In this document: piece by piece, positions 1-8,263 of the stretch | How the letters are laid out: each line of letters begins with the position of its first letter | Numbering within the stretch: the stretch's first letter is position 1 | Assembly (NCBI GenBank): GCA_030682595.1 | Contig: JAUXNZ010000305.1 | Coordinates: forward strand, 1 to 12,313 | Source of the DNA: Rhodocyclaceae bacterium | Lineage (GTDB): Bacteria > Pseudomonadota > Gammaproteobacteria > Burkholderiales > Rhodocyclaceae | Length of the DNA stretch: 12,313 nucleotides | Direction: 5' to 3' | The notes under the pieces: generated by a model | Databases searched by the model: none | Told to the model about the DNA's origin: nothing | Seen by the model: only the letters and a program-made list of their open reading frames with translations | Translations under genes and position numbers: made by a program

Positions 1-290
1 CATGCGCTCCAGCGCCCAGTTCAGGTTGACGGCGGTAGGCCGTGTGGCGGCCAGCGTCCCGATAATGACATCGAGTGCCAGACCTTCCTCGAGGCCAAGC
101 GCCACGCCGTAGGCAGCTGTCGCACCGATCAACGGCGCGCCACGCACCTGCATGGCGCGGATCGCGTGGGCGGCATCGGCCAGTGTTTTGAGAGGGACAA
201 AGACTGTCTCTTGCGGCAGCCTGGTTTGATCGAGGATAAGAACGCGGCGCTGAGCCGCACCGTCATCCTCGGTAATCGTACGCAGTTCGC

Positions 291-294
<4 letters not shown>
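1..294 (-). CDS. mtnA: S-methyl-5-thioribose-1-phosphate isomerase, 5' part (cut by window edge)
   Basis: MtnA isomerises 5-methylthioribose-1-phosphate to 5-methylthioribulose-1-phosphate in the cytoplasmic methionine salvage pathway, which recycles the methylthioadenosine left by polyamine synthesis. Only the first 98 codons lie in the window. They contain LLDQTRLP-type text near residues 21-28 (here LILDQTRLP), AIRAMQVRGAPLIGATAAYG around residues 46-65, and TRPTAVNLNWALERM at the window edge, all typical of the N-terminal half of the MtnA/eIF2B-like fold. No ATG precedes these conserved parts, so the best start is TTG at 294-292, which overlaps the secA stop as TTGA. No convincing Shine-Dalgarno is visible, so expression is probably coupled to secA translation. 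A related aldose-phosphate isomerase of the same superfamily is possible but less likely, since RGAPLIG and TRPTAVNL fit MtnA well. Confidence 0.88.
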
Positions 295-3035
<2,741 letters not shown>

Positions 3036-3127
3036 GGGGAGATCACGCCTTGAAAGCTTGGACGCACTGCGCCAAAGGGCGGGATATTATCACGCGGGGC
3101 TGGCCCCCCTTTACCCTATAACCCCAT

Positions 3128-4084
3128 CTACCGTCGTTGCGCCAGCAGCGCATCCCTCTGATTGAGGAAGCGCATGGGATTTTGCGCCACGCCGCCGACG
3201 CGCACCTCGAAATGCAGATGCGGCCCGGTCGAACGGCCGGTGGAGCCGACGGTGGCGATCTTCTGCCCGCGCTTGACGAACTCGCCCGGTTTGACGTAAA
3301 CCTGCAGGGCGTGGGCATAGCGCGTGAGCAGGTCATTGCCGTGGTCGATGTCGACCATGTTGCCGTATTGCGGGTGACGCTCGGCCACCTGTACGATGCC
3401 TGCCGCAGCCGCCAGAATCGGGGTGCCCGGTTCGGCCATGAAATCGATGCCTTCGTGCATGGCGGCCTGCTGGGTAAACGGGTCGGGGCGCCAACCGAAG
3501 TTGGACGTCGGGATGACCGTCGGCACCGGCAGCGCCGTCGGCAGCAGGCTCTTGCGAATACGTTCCTCGAAAAGCCGGCTTTCCAGCATCGCCAGCGTAT
3601 CGCTCTTCATATCCACCTGGCGCGACATCTCGTCGAGGGCGCGCTGCAGGCCATCCTGGGTAAGATTGTCCGGTCGCAGCAGCGGGCCGCCGCGACCATC
3701 GGCGCCGGTTTTCGCGGAATTGGAGGAATTGGCCGCCTTGCCTTCATTGGACTTGACGCCAGCCAGACCGGCAATACGCTCGCCGAGGGAATCCAGTTGC
3801 ATCAACTGCCCCTGCATCTGACCCAGGCGCGTCGCCATGGTCGACAGATTTTCGCGCACCAGTTCGTGGGTCTTGCCCGCTTCTTCGAGACTGACGGTGC
3901 GCAGCAGTTCCTGCAGCGCGGGCAGGCGGATCTCGGCGGCATGGCGCACGGTCAGATACGACAGCATGGAGGACAAGCCCAGGAGGACCGCAATCAAGCC
4001 GATTGCGATCAGCGCCAGACGCCCATTGGTGAGCGTGATGCTGCGGGCGGTTGCCATCCGGTTGGAGACCAGAATAATATGCAT
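3128..4084 (-). CDS. Membrane-anchored M23 (LytM-type) metallopeptidase
   Basis: This is a zinc endopeptidase of family M23, expected to cut peptidoglycan cross-links in the periplasm. The 318-residue protein has a short cytoplasmic N-terminus, one membrane segment (about 23-45, rich in L, I, A), a coiled-coil-prone region (about 55-180) interrupted by a Ser/Asn/Gly-rich stretch near 112-133, and a C-terminal M23 domain (about 195-308). The zinc ligands are present: H210 and D214 in HEGID, and H291 in HLH (H289-H291), with H258 in YAHAL as the other conserved histidine. It therefore looks catalytically competent, unlike EnvC/NlpD-type activators. A good Shine-Dalgarno (AAGGGAG) sits about 8 bases before the ATG at 4084. 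The gene diverges from dciA across 63 bases and precedes secA, a common betaproteobacterial arrangement. The exact bond cut and its partner proteins cannot be told from sequence. Confidence 0.92.
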   Translation of the reverse strand: MHIILVSNRMATARSITLTNGRLALIAIGLIAVLLGLSSMLSYLTVRHAAEIRLPALQELLRTVSLEEAGKTHELVRENLSTMATRLGQMQGQLMQLDSLGERIAGLAGVKSNEGKAANSSNSAKTGADGRGGPLLRPDNLTQDGLQRALDEMSRQVDMKSDTLAMLESRLFEERIRKSLLPTALPVPTVIPTSNFGWRPDPFTQQAAMHEGIDFMAEPGTPILAAAAGIVQVAERHPQYGNMVDIDHGNDLLTRYAHALQVYVKPGEFVKRGQKIATVGSTGRSTGPHLHFEVRVGGVAQNPMRFLNQRDALLAQRR

Positions 4085-4147
4085 GCGTTTTCTCCCTTTC
4101 TGCCACCCGGCGATTCATTGAACCCCACCTGAAGAACGCGCAAAACA

Positions 4148-4594
4148 GTGAGCACATTCACGAATAGCCGTGGCACGTTGAAAGATTTTCTTTCCACTGC
4201 CGCCGCCTTTGCCCGGCTAGCCGACCAGGCGAATCGTCTGCAGCACCTGCAAACCCTGCTCGATGCCGCCCTGCCGGCATATCTATCCCCGGGCGCGCGC
4301 ATCGCCAATCTCAAGCGGGGCAAAGTCGTTATACACGCCGACAGCGGCGCGGTCGCGGTCAAGCTGAGGCAGTTGGCGCCACGGCTCGCCGAGGGTTTTA
4401 TTCAACAGGGGCAGGAGGTTAGCGGAATCGAGGTAAGGGTGCAACCCCGCCGCCGACTTTCGGCCGGCCCACGTCAGAAACCGCCAAAAATACTCGGGGA
4501 GAGACCGAAGCAGGCACTTACATCACTGGCCAGCGGCCTCGAAGAGAGCTCGCCGATTCGGCTTGCGGTGGAAAAGTTGCTGAAGAACGCTTAA
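4148..4594 (+). CDS. dciA: DciA-like DUF721 protein, probable replicative helicase loader
   Basis: DUF721 proteins include DciA, which loads the replicative helicase DnaB in bacteria that lack phage-derived DnaC or DnaI. The 148-residue product has a leading segment LKDFLSTAAAFARLADQANRL, then ALPAYLSPGARIANLKRGKVVIHADSGAVAVKLRQLAPRL (split here by eye at about residues 41-80), which matches the KH-like DUF721 core with its LxxG...V.V.ADS pattern. A basic, probably disordered linker (about 95-120, with RRRLSAGPRQKPPK) follows, then a short C-terminal helix. The start is GTG at 4148 with only a weak GAAG ribosome site, so the start is less certain than the frame. It is one of two plus-strand protein genes here and diverges from the M23 peptidase gene. 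It ends tail to tail with a small membrane gene, the two sharing TTAA. Assignment to DciA is by family and context, not by experiment. Confidence 0.82.
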   Translation: MSTFTNSRGTLKDFLSTAAAFARLADQANRLQHLQTLLDAALPAYLSPGARIANLKRGKVVIHADSGAVAVKLRQLAPRLAEGFIQQGQEVSGIEVRVQPRRRLSAGPRQKPPKILGERPKQALTSLASGLEESSPIRLAVEKLLKNA

Positions 4595-4776
4595 AAAATG
4601 ACTATGAGTCGCTCGAAAGCCAGCAGGGCGAACAGCGCCAGCGCGAGGATCAGGGCATATTTGGCGATGCGTCCGGCAATACCGAGATAACGCCGGTCGC
4701 CGGTCAGCAGATAGGTGACGACCCCCGCGCCGATCGCGATCACCGCCAGAATGCCGATGATGCGCAACAAGAGCAT
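4591..4776 (-). CDS. Small two-helix inner-membrane protein, translationally coupled to lpxC
   Basis: This 61-residue protein begins at an ATG at 4776 that shares one base with the lpxC stop (TGATG), an arrangement typical of translational coupling. There is no separate Shine-Dalgarno. It has two hydrophobic segments (about 2-24, containing RIIGILAVIAIGAGVVTYLL, and about 38-58, containing ALILALALFALLAF) joined by a short loop with TGDRRYLGIAGRIAK. The basic loop would lie in the cytoplasm by the positive-inside rule. I know of no defined function. Small hypothetical membrane proteins of this kind often lie beside lpxC in betaproteobacteria. The open frame runs 25 codons further upstream inside lpxC, but the hydrophobic protein proper starts at this methionine. 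Its stop codon overlaps that of dciA on the other strand. Composition and position support a real gene; a role in the envelope is inference only. Confidence 0.75.
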   Translation of the reverse strand: MLLLRIIGILAVIAIGAGVVTYLLTGDRRYLGIAGRIAKYALILALALFALLAFERLIVIF

Positions 4777-5696
4777 CAGACGAACTGCAGCTCGGGATAA
4801 AGCCGCGCCACGCGTTCCGGAGTCGTGGCGGGCAAATCGAAGCTCACCCACTCCCAGGCCGTAACGTCGGCCAGCAGCGCGCGCAACAGACGGTTGTTCA
4901 GTGCATGCCCGGACTTGTGGGCGCTGAAAAGCGCCAGCAGGGGCGCGCCGGCCAGATACAGGTCGCCGATGGCGTCGAGCACCTTGTGGCGCACGAATTC
5001 CGCCGGCAGGCGCAGGCCCTCGGCATTCAGCACGCGGTATTCGTCCATCACGATGGCGTTGTCGAGGCTACCGCCGAGCGCCAGCCCCTGGGCGCGCATG
5101 GCTTCGACATCGTGCGTGAAACCGAAGGTGCGGGCGCGGGAAATCTCACGGATATACGATTGGTCGGCAAAATCGACCGCTACCTCCATCCCGGAGCGAT
5201 CCACCGCCGGATGGTTGAACTGGATGGAGAATTCGAGGCGAAAGCCCTCGTAGGGCGCCAGCCTGGCCCACTTGTCGCCGTCTTGCACTTCCACGACCTT
5301 CTTCACCCGCAAAAAGCGTTTGGCGGCATTTTGTTCGACGATCCCGGCTGATTGCAGCAGGAACACGAAGGGCGCCGCCGAACCGTCCATGATGGGAATT
5401 TCCTCGGCATCCACATCGACGTACAGGTTGTCGATGCCCAGACCAGCCAGCGCCGACATCAGGTGTTCGACCGTGCCGAGCTTGGCGCCCGCCTTTTCCA
5501 GACAGGAAGCCATGCGCGTGTCGCCGACCGCATAGGGGTCGGCCTTGATGACCACCGGCGGCGTCAGGTCGACGCGGGTGAACACGATGCCCGTGCCCGC
5601 TGCGGCGGGACGCAACACGAGCGTCACCTTCTGGCCGGAATGCAGGCCAACGCCGGTGGCGCGAACAGGGGCTTTGAGGGTGCGTTGCTTTAACAT
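4776..5696 (-). CDS. lpxC: UDP-3-O-acyl-N-acetylglucosamine deacetylase LpxC
   Basis: LpxC is the zinc deacetylase that makes the first committed step of lipid A synthesis, removing acetate from UDP-3-O-acyl-GlcNAc in the cytoplasm. The 306-residue protein matches the usual length. The zinc ligands are present at the standard positions: H78 (in TVEHLMSAL), H237 and D241 (in RHKVLDAIGDLYL). The catalytic E77 and H264 (in SAHKSGHALNN) are also there. The N-terminus MLKQRTLKAPVRATGVGLHSG is the classic start, with ATG at 5696. Only a short AGG lies just before it, so initiation signals are weak. The gene is followed without a gap by a small membrane protein gene. A 32-base hairpin at 5719-5750 lies between it and the DUF2892 gene, so it may have its own promoter there, although I could not identify a clear one. 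Confidence 0.98.
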   Translation of the reverse strand: MLKQRTLKAPVRATGVGLHSGQKVTLVLRPAAAGTGIVFTRVDLTPPVVIKADPYAVGDTRMASCLEKAGAKLGTVEHLMSALAGLGIDNLYVDVDAEEIPIMDGSAAPFVFLLQSAGIVEQNAAKRFLRVKKVVEVQDGDKWARLAPYEGFRLEFSIQFNHPAVDRSGMEVAVDFADQSYIREISRARTFGFTHDVEAMRAQGLALGGSLDNAIVMDEYRVLNAEGLRLPAEFVRHKVLDAIGDLYLAGAPLLALFSAHKSGHALNNRLLRALLADVTAWEWVSFDLPATTPERVARLYPELQFV

Positions 5697-5718
5697 GCCT
5701 GCATTTTAAACCCAGAAA

Positions 5719-5750
5719 CCAAAGCGGCGCGCCTCGGCACGCCGTTTTGG
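5719..5750 (-). terminator. Hairpin between the DUF2892 gene and lpxC, possible terminator
   Basis: Read on the minus strand, CCAAA pairs with TTTGG, then after one A-C mismatch CGGCG pairs with CGCCG, followed by a T-G wobble and two more pairs closing a CGAG loop. The stem is 13 pairs (one a wobble) over 32 bases. It lies 17 bases after the DUF2892 stop. The downstream run is T-rich (TTTCTGGGTTT) but is not a clean U tract, so termination may be partial. It could instead be a structured leader of the lpxC transcript. Confidence 0.4.
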
Positions 5751-5767
5751 TCATCGGGCCAAAAGGT

Positions 5768-5956
5768 TTATTTCTTCATCGGGCAGGTGTTCATGCCGAG
5801 GATCGGGTAGATCGGGCAAAAACCGATCAAGCCGGTGGCCAGGGGAACAACACCAATCCAGGCCCACACCGGGCCGCCCATCAGAGCCCAGCCGATCAGG
5901 CCCAGGCCGGCGAGAATGCGCAGGGTGCGGTCGATGCCGCCAACGTTCAGTTTCAT
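5768..5956 (-). CDS. DUF2892 (YgaP-like transmembrane domain) protein
   Basis: This 62-residue protein is the stand-alone form of the membrane domain found at the C-terminus of YgaP, a rhodanese involved in sulfane-sulfur handling. The N-terminus MKLNVGGIDRTLRILAGLGL is characteristic. Two hydrophobic segments follow (about 13-27 and 31-46), and the tail CPIYPILGMNTCP carries the conserved C47 and C58. A near-perfect Shine-Dalgarno AAGGAG (5969-5964) sits seven bases before the ATG, so the start is secure and expression is probably strong. The upstream 200 bases hold candidate Crp/Fnr-type sites and a promoter. The Crp/Fnr regulator gene ends 203 bases upstream on the same strand. DUF2892 proteins are often found with sulfur or redox genes and Crp/Fnr regulators. 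The actual biochemical role of the stand-alone protein is unknown. Confidence 0.9.
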   Translation of the reverse strand: MKLNVGGIDRTLRILAGLGLIGWALMGGPVWAWIGVVPLATGLIGFCPIYPILGMNTCPMKK

Positions 5957-5973
5957 GTGAGCTCTCCTTGTGG

Positions 5974-5987
5974 TTGATTACGACGAA
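5974..5987 (-). promoter_or_regulatory. FNR-like box upstream of the DUF2892 gene
   Basis: TTGATTACGACGAA matches TTGAT-N4-ATCAA at 8 of 10 informative bases, with one perfect half-site. It lies just upstream of the Shine-Dalgarno of the DUF2892 gene and overlaps the predicted transcription start, a position better suited to repression than activation. A single match of this quality can arise by chance, so this is a candidate only. Confidence 0.3.
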
Positions 5988-6036
5988 CTCATTAGAGCAC
6001 CCAATAGCCGACTGATTCAGTAACCTTTGTCACATT
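5984..6036 (-). promoter_or_regulatory. Candidate activator-dependent promoter of the DUF2892 gene
   Basis: On the minus strand TCTAAT (5996-5991) matches the -10 hexamer at five of six bases and predicts a start near 5984. The -35 position (TGAATC, 6019-6014) is poor. Just upstream is AATGTGAC-N-GTTACT-type text (6036-6019), resembling a Crp/Fnr-family site (TGTGA-N6-TTACT, 8 of 10 to TGTGA-N6-TCACA), centred about 43 bases before the predicted start. A good -10, a weak -35 and a site near -42 are what a class II activated promoter looks like. A perfect inverted repeat ACTGA-T-TCAGT at 6011-6021 overlaps it. Confidence 0.35.
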
Positions 6037-6070
6037 GACGCCGTCTCCGTATTGGCGGCGTTCCGGCCTA

Positions 6071-6143
6071 CGCCGTCCCGCCAGCGCCGACTTTTAGCTT
6101 CGGCGTAACGCCCGCTGACGCGGGCATTAGCCTGCACTGAAAC
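6071..6143 (-). repeat. REP-like intergenic repeat, copy 1
   Basis: Read on the minus strand from 6143 to 6088, this 56-base stretch matches 10892-10947 of the plus strand with about seven mismatches. The next 17 bases (to 6071) match a second part of that copy, so that 6095-6071 agrees with 10983-11007 at 24 of 25 bases. Its core is a hairpin GCCCGC-tgac-GCGGGC (plus strand 6110-6125). It fills the gap between the Crp/Fnr gene stop and the DUF2892 promoter, begins 16 bases after the stop, and could end the Crp/Fnr transcript. Both copies are in non-coding sequence, which favours a dispersed extragenic palindrome over a gene remnant. Confidence 0.75.
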
Positions 6144-6159
6144 TCCGCTGCGCTCCGTT

Positions 6160-6798
6160 TTACTCCGCCACCTTGCGCAAGCCGGCCGCGTCGAGAATCT
6201 CGATCTGCTCACGCCCGAGCCGCACCAGACCCTGGTCGGCAAAGCCCTTCAGCAGCCGGCTGACCATTTCGCGCACACTGCCCAGTTCGTCGGCGAGCTG
6301 TTGGTGGGTCGTGTGCAGTTGCCGCCCCTTGCCGAGCAACAAATTGGCCAGCCGCTGATCGAGCTTGCGAAAGGCTACCTCCTCGATCAGTTGCATCAGT
6401 TCGACGATACGCTCGGAAAACAGCTTGAACACAAAATCACGAAAAGGTGTCTGCGCCAGCAGATCGTCGAATAGCGGACGCGGCAACAACAGCAGCGTGG
6501 TATCGCCCTCGGCGACGCCGCGCGCGTTGTAGTCGATGTGACCGAGCAGGCAGCTTGAAGTGATGATGCAGGATTCGCCCGGCAGCACGCGATACAGCGG
6601 CAATTCACGCCCGTTCGCCGCCAGCTTGGCGACCCGGATGGCGCCGGAGAGCACCAGGGGGAAGCCCTGACAAGGCTGCCGCTCGTCGAACAACACCGTA
6701 CCGGCGGGCGCCGCCATTTGCCGCGCTTCGCTGGCGAGACGCGCCTGCAAGGGAAGCGGCACCGTCTGCAATACCGGATACAGTTCATTGAGCGTCAT
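6160..6798 (-). CDS. Crp/Fnr-family transcriptional regulator
   Basis: This is a DNA-binding regulator of 212 residues: an N-terminal cyclic-nucleotide-binding-type beta barrel (about 5-115), a long dimerisation helix (about 117-150) and a C-terminal winged helix (about 160-212). The recognition helix region SVREMVSRLLKGF (174-186) holds E177-x-x-S180-R181, the FNR-type triad, so TTGAT half-sites are predicted. It lacks the N-terminal cysteine cluster of oxygen-sensing FNR, and I see no clear cAMP-binding signature. Its cysteines are C43, C77 and C83, the last two in GESCIITSSCLLG, which suggests possible thiol-based sensing. The start is ATG at 6798, sharing ATGA with the xth stop. A longer open frame upstream lies inside xth and is not used. 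The neighbouring DUF2892 gene is a plausible target. The effector is unknown. Confidence 0.88.
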   Translation of the reverse strand: MTLNELYPVLQTVPLPLQARLASEARQMAAPAGTVLFDERQPCQGFPLVLSGAIRVAKLAANGRELPLYRVLPGESCIITSSCLLGHIDYNARGVAEGDTTLLLLPRPLFDDLLAQTPFRDFVFKLFSERIVELMQLIEEVAFRKLDQRLANLLLGKGRQLHTTHQQLADELGSVREMVSRLLKGFADQGLVRLGREQIEILDAAGLRKVAE

Positions 6799-7556
6799 AG
6801 TTCCGCAATCACCGGGGCATGGTCGGAGGGGCGTTCCAGCTTGCGCGGGGCCTTGTCGATGCTGCAGGCATGGCAGCGACTGGAGAGCATGGGCGACAGG
6901 AGAATATGGTCGATGCGCAGCCCATGGTTGCGGCGGAAACCCATCATGCGGTAGTCCCACCACGAAAATGATTTTTCAGGCTGCTCGAACAGACGGAAGG
7001 CATCGACCAGCCCCAGGTCGAGCAAAGCCCGAAAAGCCGCGCGCTCCGGCTCGCTGCACAGAATCTGTCCCCGCCAGGCGACGGGGTCATGCACGTCGCG
7101 GTCGTCCGGCGCGATGTTGAAATCGCCCAGCAGCGCAAGCCGCGGATGGCGCTGCAATTCTTCCTTGAGCCAGCGGGCGAGCGCGGCGAGCCATTGCAGC
7201 TTGTACTCATACTTGTCGGAACCGACGGCCTGGCCGTTGGGCATGTAGGCGCAGACCAGCCGCACGTCGCCCAGCGTAGCGGCGATCAGCCGCTTTTGCG
7301 GATCGGCGAAATCGGGCAGATCAGGCATAACGTCAGACAACTCGTTGTGCGCAAGGATCGCCACGCCGTTGTAGGTTTTCTGTCCGTTATGGATGGCACG
7401 ATAGCCCGCCGCTTCGAGCGCGGCGAAGGGGAAGCCGCCATCCTCGGTCTTGGTCTCCTGCAGGCAAAGGGCGTCGGGTTGTGCGCCGGCCAGCCAGTCG
7501 AGAACCTGGGGCAGCCTGACTTTCAGTGAATTGACGTTCCAGGTGGCAATCTTCAT
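6795..7556 (-). CDS. xth: Exodeoxyribonuclease III (AP endonuclease)
   Basis: This enzyme cuts DNA at abasic sites and removes nucleotides from 3' ends in base-excision repair in the cytoplasm. The 253-residue protein has all motifs of the ExoIII/APE1 family: N7 in ATWNVNS, E34 in LQETK, D145 and N147 in GDFNIAP, D216 and H217 in RIDHILL, and the catalytic D245-H246 in SDHAP near the end. The start chosen is ATG at 7556, giving MKIATWNVNS, the standard N-terminus. An 18-residue extension to 7610 is not family-like. GAGGAG lies 11 bases upstream, slightly far but usable. The stop TGA overlaps the start of the Crp/Fnr gene, so the two are cotranscribed and probably coupled. It diverges from the PilZ gene across 74 bases. 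Confidence 0.96.
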   Translation of the reverse strand: MKIATWNVNSLKVRLPQVLDWLAGAQPDALCLQETKTEDGGFPFAALEAAGYRAIHNGQKTYNGVAILAHNELSDVMPDLPDFADPQKRLIAATLGDVRLVCAYMPNGQAVGSDKYEYKLQWLAALARWLKEELQRHPRLALLGDFNIAPDDRDVHDPVAWRGQILCSEPERAAFRALLDLGLVDAFRLFEQPEKSFSWWDYRMMGFRRNHGLRIDHILLSPMLSSRCHACSIDKAPRKLERPSDHAPVIAEL

Positions 7557-7571
7557 CGACGCTATTTCTCC

Positions 7572-7599
7572 TCGAAATCGCAGCAGCGGCAAGTATGAT
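7572..7599 (+). promoter_or_regulatory. Candidate promoter of the PilZ gene
   Basis: TATGAT at 7594-7599 matches five of six bases of the -10 hexamer. TCGAAA at 7572-7577 matches four of six of the -35 with a 16-base spacer. The predicted start near 7606 leaves a leader of about 25 bases before the ATG at 7631. It lies in the 74-base gap shared with the divergent xth gene. Matches of this strength are suggestive only. Confidence 0.35.
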
Positions 7600-7630
7600 A
7601 CGCAAGCCACCTTTACGCAGGGGACGCTTC

Positions 7631-8002
7631 ATGACCATTCAAAACGACCGGCGCCAGTTCTGGCGCGCGCATTTTCACTCGCCGGTGCAACTGGCTACGG
7701 GCGAACGGGTGATCGAGGCCGGGCTTTGCGATATTTCCCTCAAGGGCGCGCTGGTCGAGATGCCGGCCGAATGGGCCGGCAGGCCGGGCGACTGCTTTCA
7801 GCTAAGGCTCGATCTTGCCGCGCAGGCGAGCATCGGCATGAGCGCGACTGTCTCCCACATCGAAGGTAGCCGCGTCGGCCTGCATTGCGAAGACATCGAC
7901 CTGGACAGCGTGACGCATTTGCGGCGCCTGGTCGAACTCAATTCCGGCGATCCGGCGCTCCTCGACCGCGAGTTGTCGGCGCTGCTGCGCGAAGCGGGTT
8001 AA
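7631..8002 (+). CDS. Single-domain PilZ protein, predicted c-di-GMP binder
   Basis: PilZ domains bind the second messenger cyclic di-GMP and pass the signal to motility, adhesion or exopolysaccharide machinery. The 123-residue protein is a single PilZ domain (about 5-105) with a C-terminal helical tail (about 95-120, LRRLVELNSGDPALLDREL). Both binding motifs are intact: R8-x-x-x-R12 in RQFWR and D34-x-S36-x-x-G39 in DISLKG, so ligand binding is expected. The start is ATG at 7631, with AGGGGA about seven bases upstream. An in-frame ATG at 7595 would add MIRKPPLRRGRF but has no ribosome site and would overlap the candidate promoter. It is followed by a strong GC hairpin. No neighbouring gene points to a specific target pathway. 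Confidence 0.9.
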   Translation: MTIQNDRRQFWRAHFHSPVQLATGERVIEAGLCDISLKGALVEMPAEWAGRPGDCFQLRLDLAAQASIGMSATVSHIEGSRVGLHCEDIDLDSVTHLRRLVELNSGDPALLDRELSALLREAG

Positions 8003-8018
8003 GTCCCGCCCCCCTTCG

Positions 8019-8038
8019 CCCCCCTCGCGGGGGGTTCT
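8019..8038 (+). terminator. Probable terminator of the PilZ gene
   Basis: CCCCCC (8019-8024) and GGGGGG (8029-8034) form a six-pair G-C stem with loop TCGC, followed by TTCT. It begins 17 bases after the PilZ stop. The stem is strong but the T run is short, so termination may be incomplete. Confidence 0.5.
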
Positions 8039-8126
8039 AAACGGCTCGCTTTGCTCGTCTGTTACGGGGTGCTCCGCTCAACCGTCAGTGCGGGTTGCGC
8101 CTGGCGGCGCGTGCCGTCTCGCCTTG

Positions 8127-8154
8127 GGGCGGCCCGGCGGCGAGACTGCTGGGG
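8127..8154 (+). repeat. 28-base direct repeat, copy A
   Basis: A perfect 28-base copy of 8260-8287, beginning GGGCGGCCCGG and ending GACTGCTGGGG. Similarity continues with small changes for about ten further bases (TGTGGGCTGC against TGTGGGTTGC, with AG inserted in this copy). The two copies start 133 bases apart and bracket two inverted repeats. In copy A, GGCGAGAC also pairs with GTCTCGCC upstream (8116-8123). Confidence 0.85.
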
Positions 8155-8183
8155 AGTGTGGGCTGCGGTGGTGCTGGTTTTCT

Positions 8184-8208
8184 CCCCTTTCCCTTGGCGG
8201 GAAAGGGG
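8184..8208. repeat. Pyrimidine/purine inverted repeat
   Basis: CCCCTTTCCC (8184-8193) is followed by TTGGC and its perfect complement GGGAAAGGGG (8199-8208), giving a ten-pair stem. A second purine run, GGGGGAAAAGGGGAG (8211-8225), can compete for the same pyrimidine arm, and the outer CTGG (8174-8177) and CCAG further right can extend that alternative. Confidence 0.75.
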
Positions 8209-8235
8209 CCGGGGGAAAAGGGGAGCCACCAGAAG

Positions 8236-8263
8236 GCCCTTAGCCCGCTTGCGGGCTAAGGGC
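8236..8263. repeat. Perfect 13-pair hairpin
   Basis: GCCCTTAGCCCGC and GCGGGCTAAGGGC are exact complements separated by TT, giving a near-perfect palindrome (functional loop about four bases). It lies 43 bases downstream of the DUF4124 stop on the minus strand. No long U tract follows on either strand, so it could be a processing or stabilising hairpin of the DUF4124 mRNA or an extragenic palindrome. Its right arm overlaps copy B of the direct repeat. Confidence 0.8.

Noticed and set aside
3081..3100. GATAAT on the minus strand before secA as a promoter
   Set aside because: No acceptable -35 hexamer lies at the right distance (GTAAAG is poor), so it was not listed, although a secA promoter in this gap remains possible.
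3137..4132. 331-codon plus-strand frame antisense to the M23 peptidase
   Set aside because: It is opposite a gene with a complete zinc site, signal anchor and Shine-Dalgarno. No independent coding evidence was seen.
6799..6963. 55-residue N-terminal extension of the Crp/Fnr regulator
   Set aside because: It lies inside xth in another frame and is Pro- and Gln-rich, unlike the family. The ATG overlapping the xth stop fits better.
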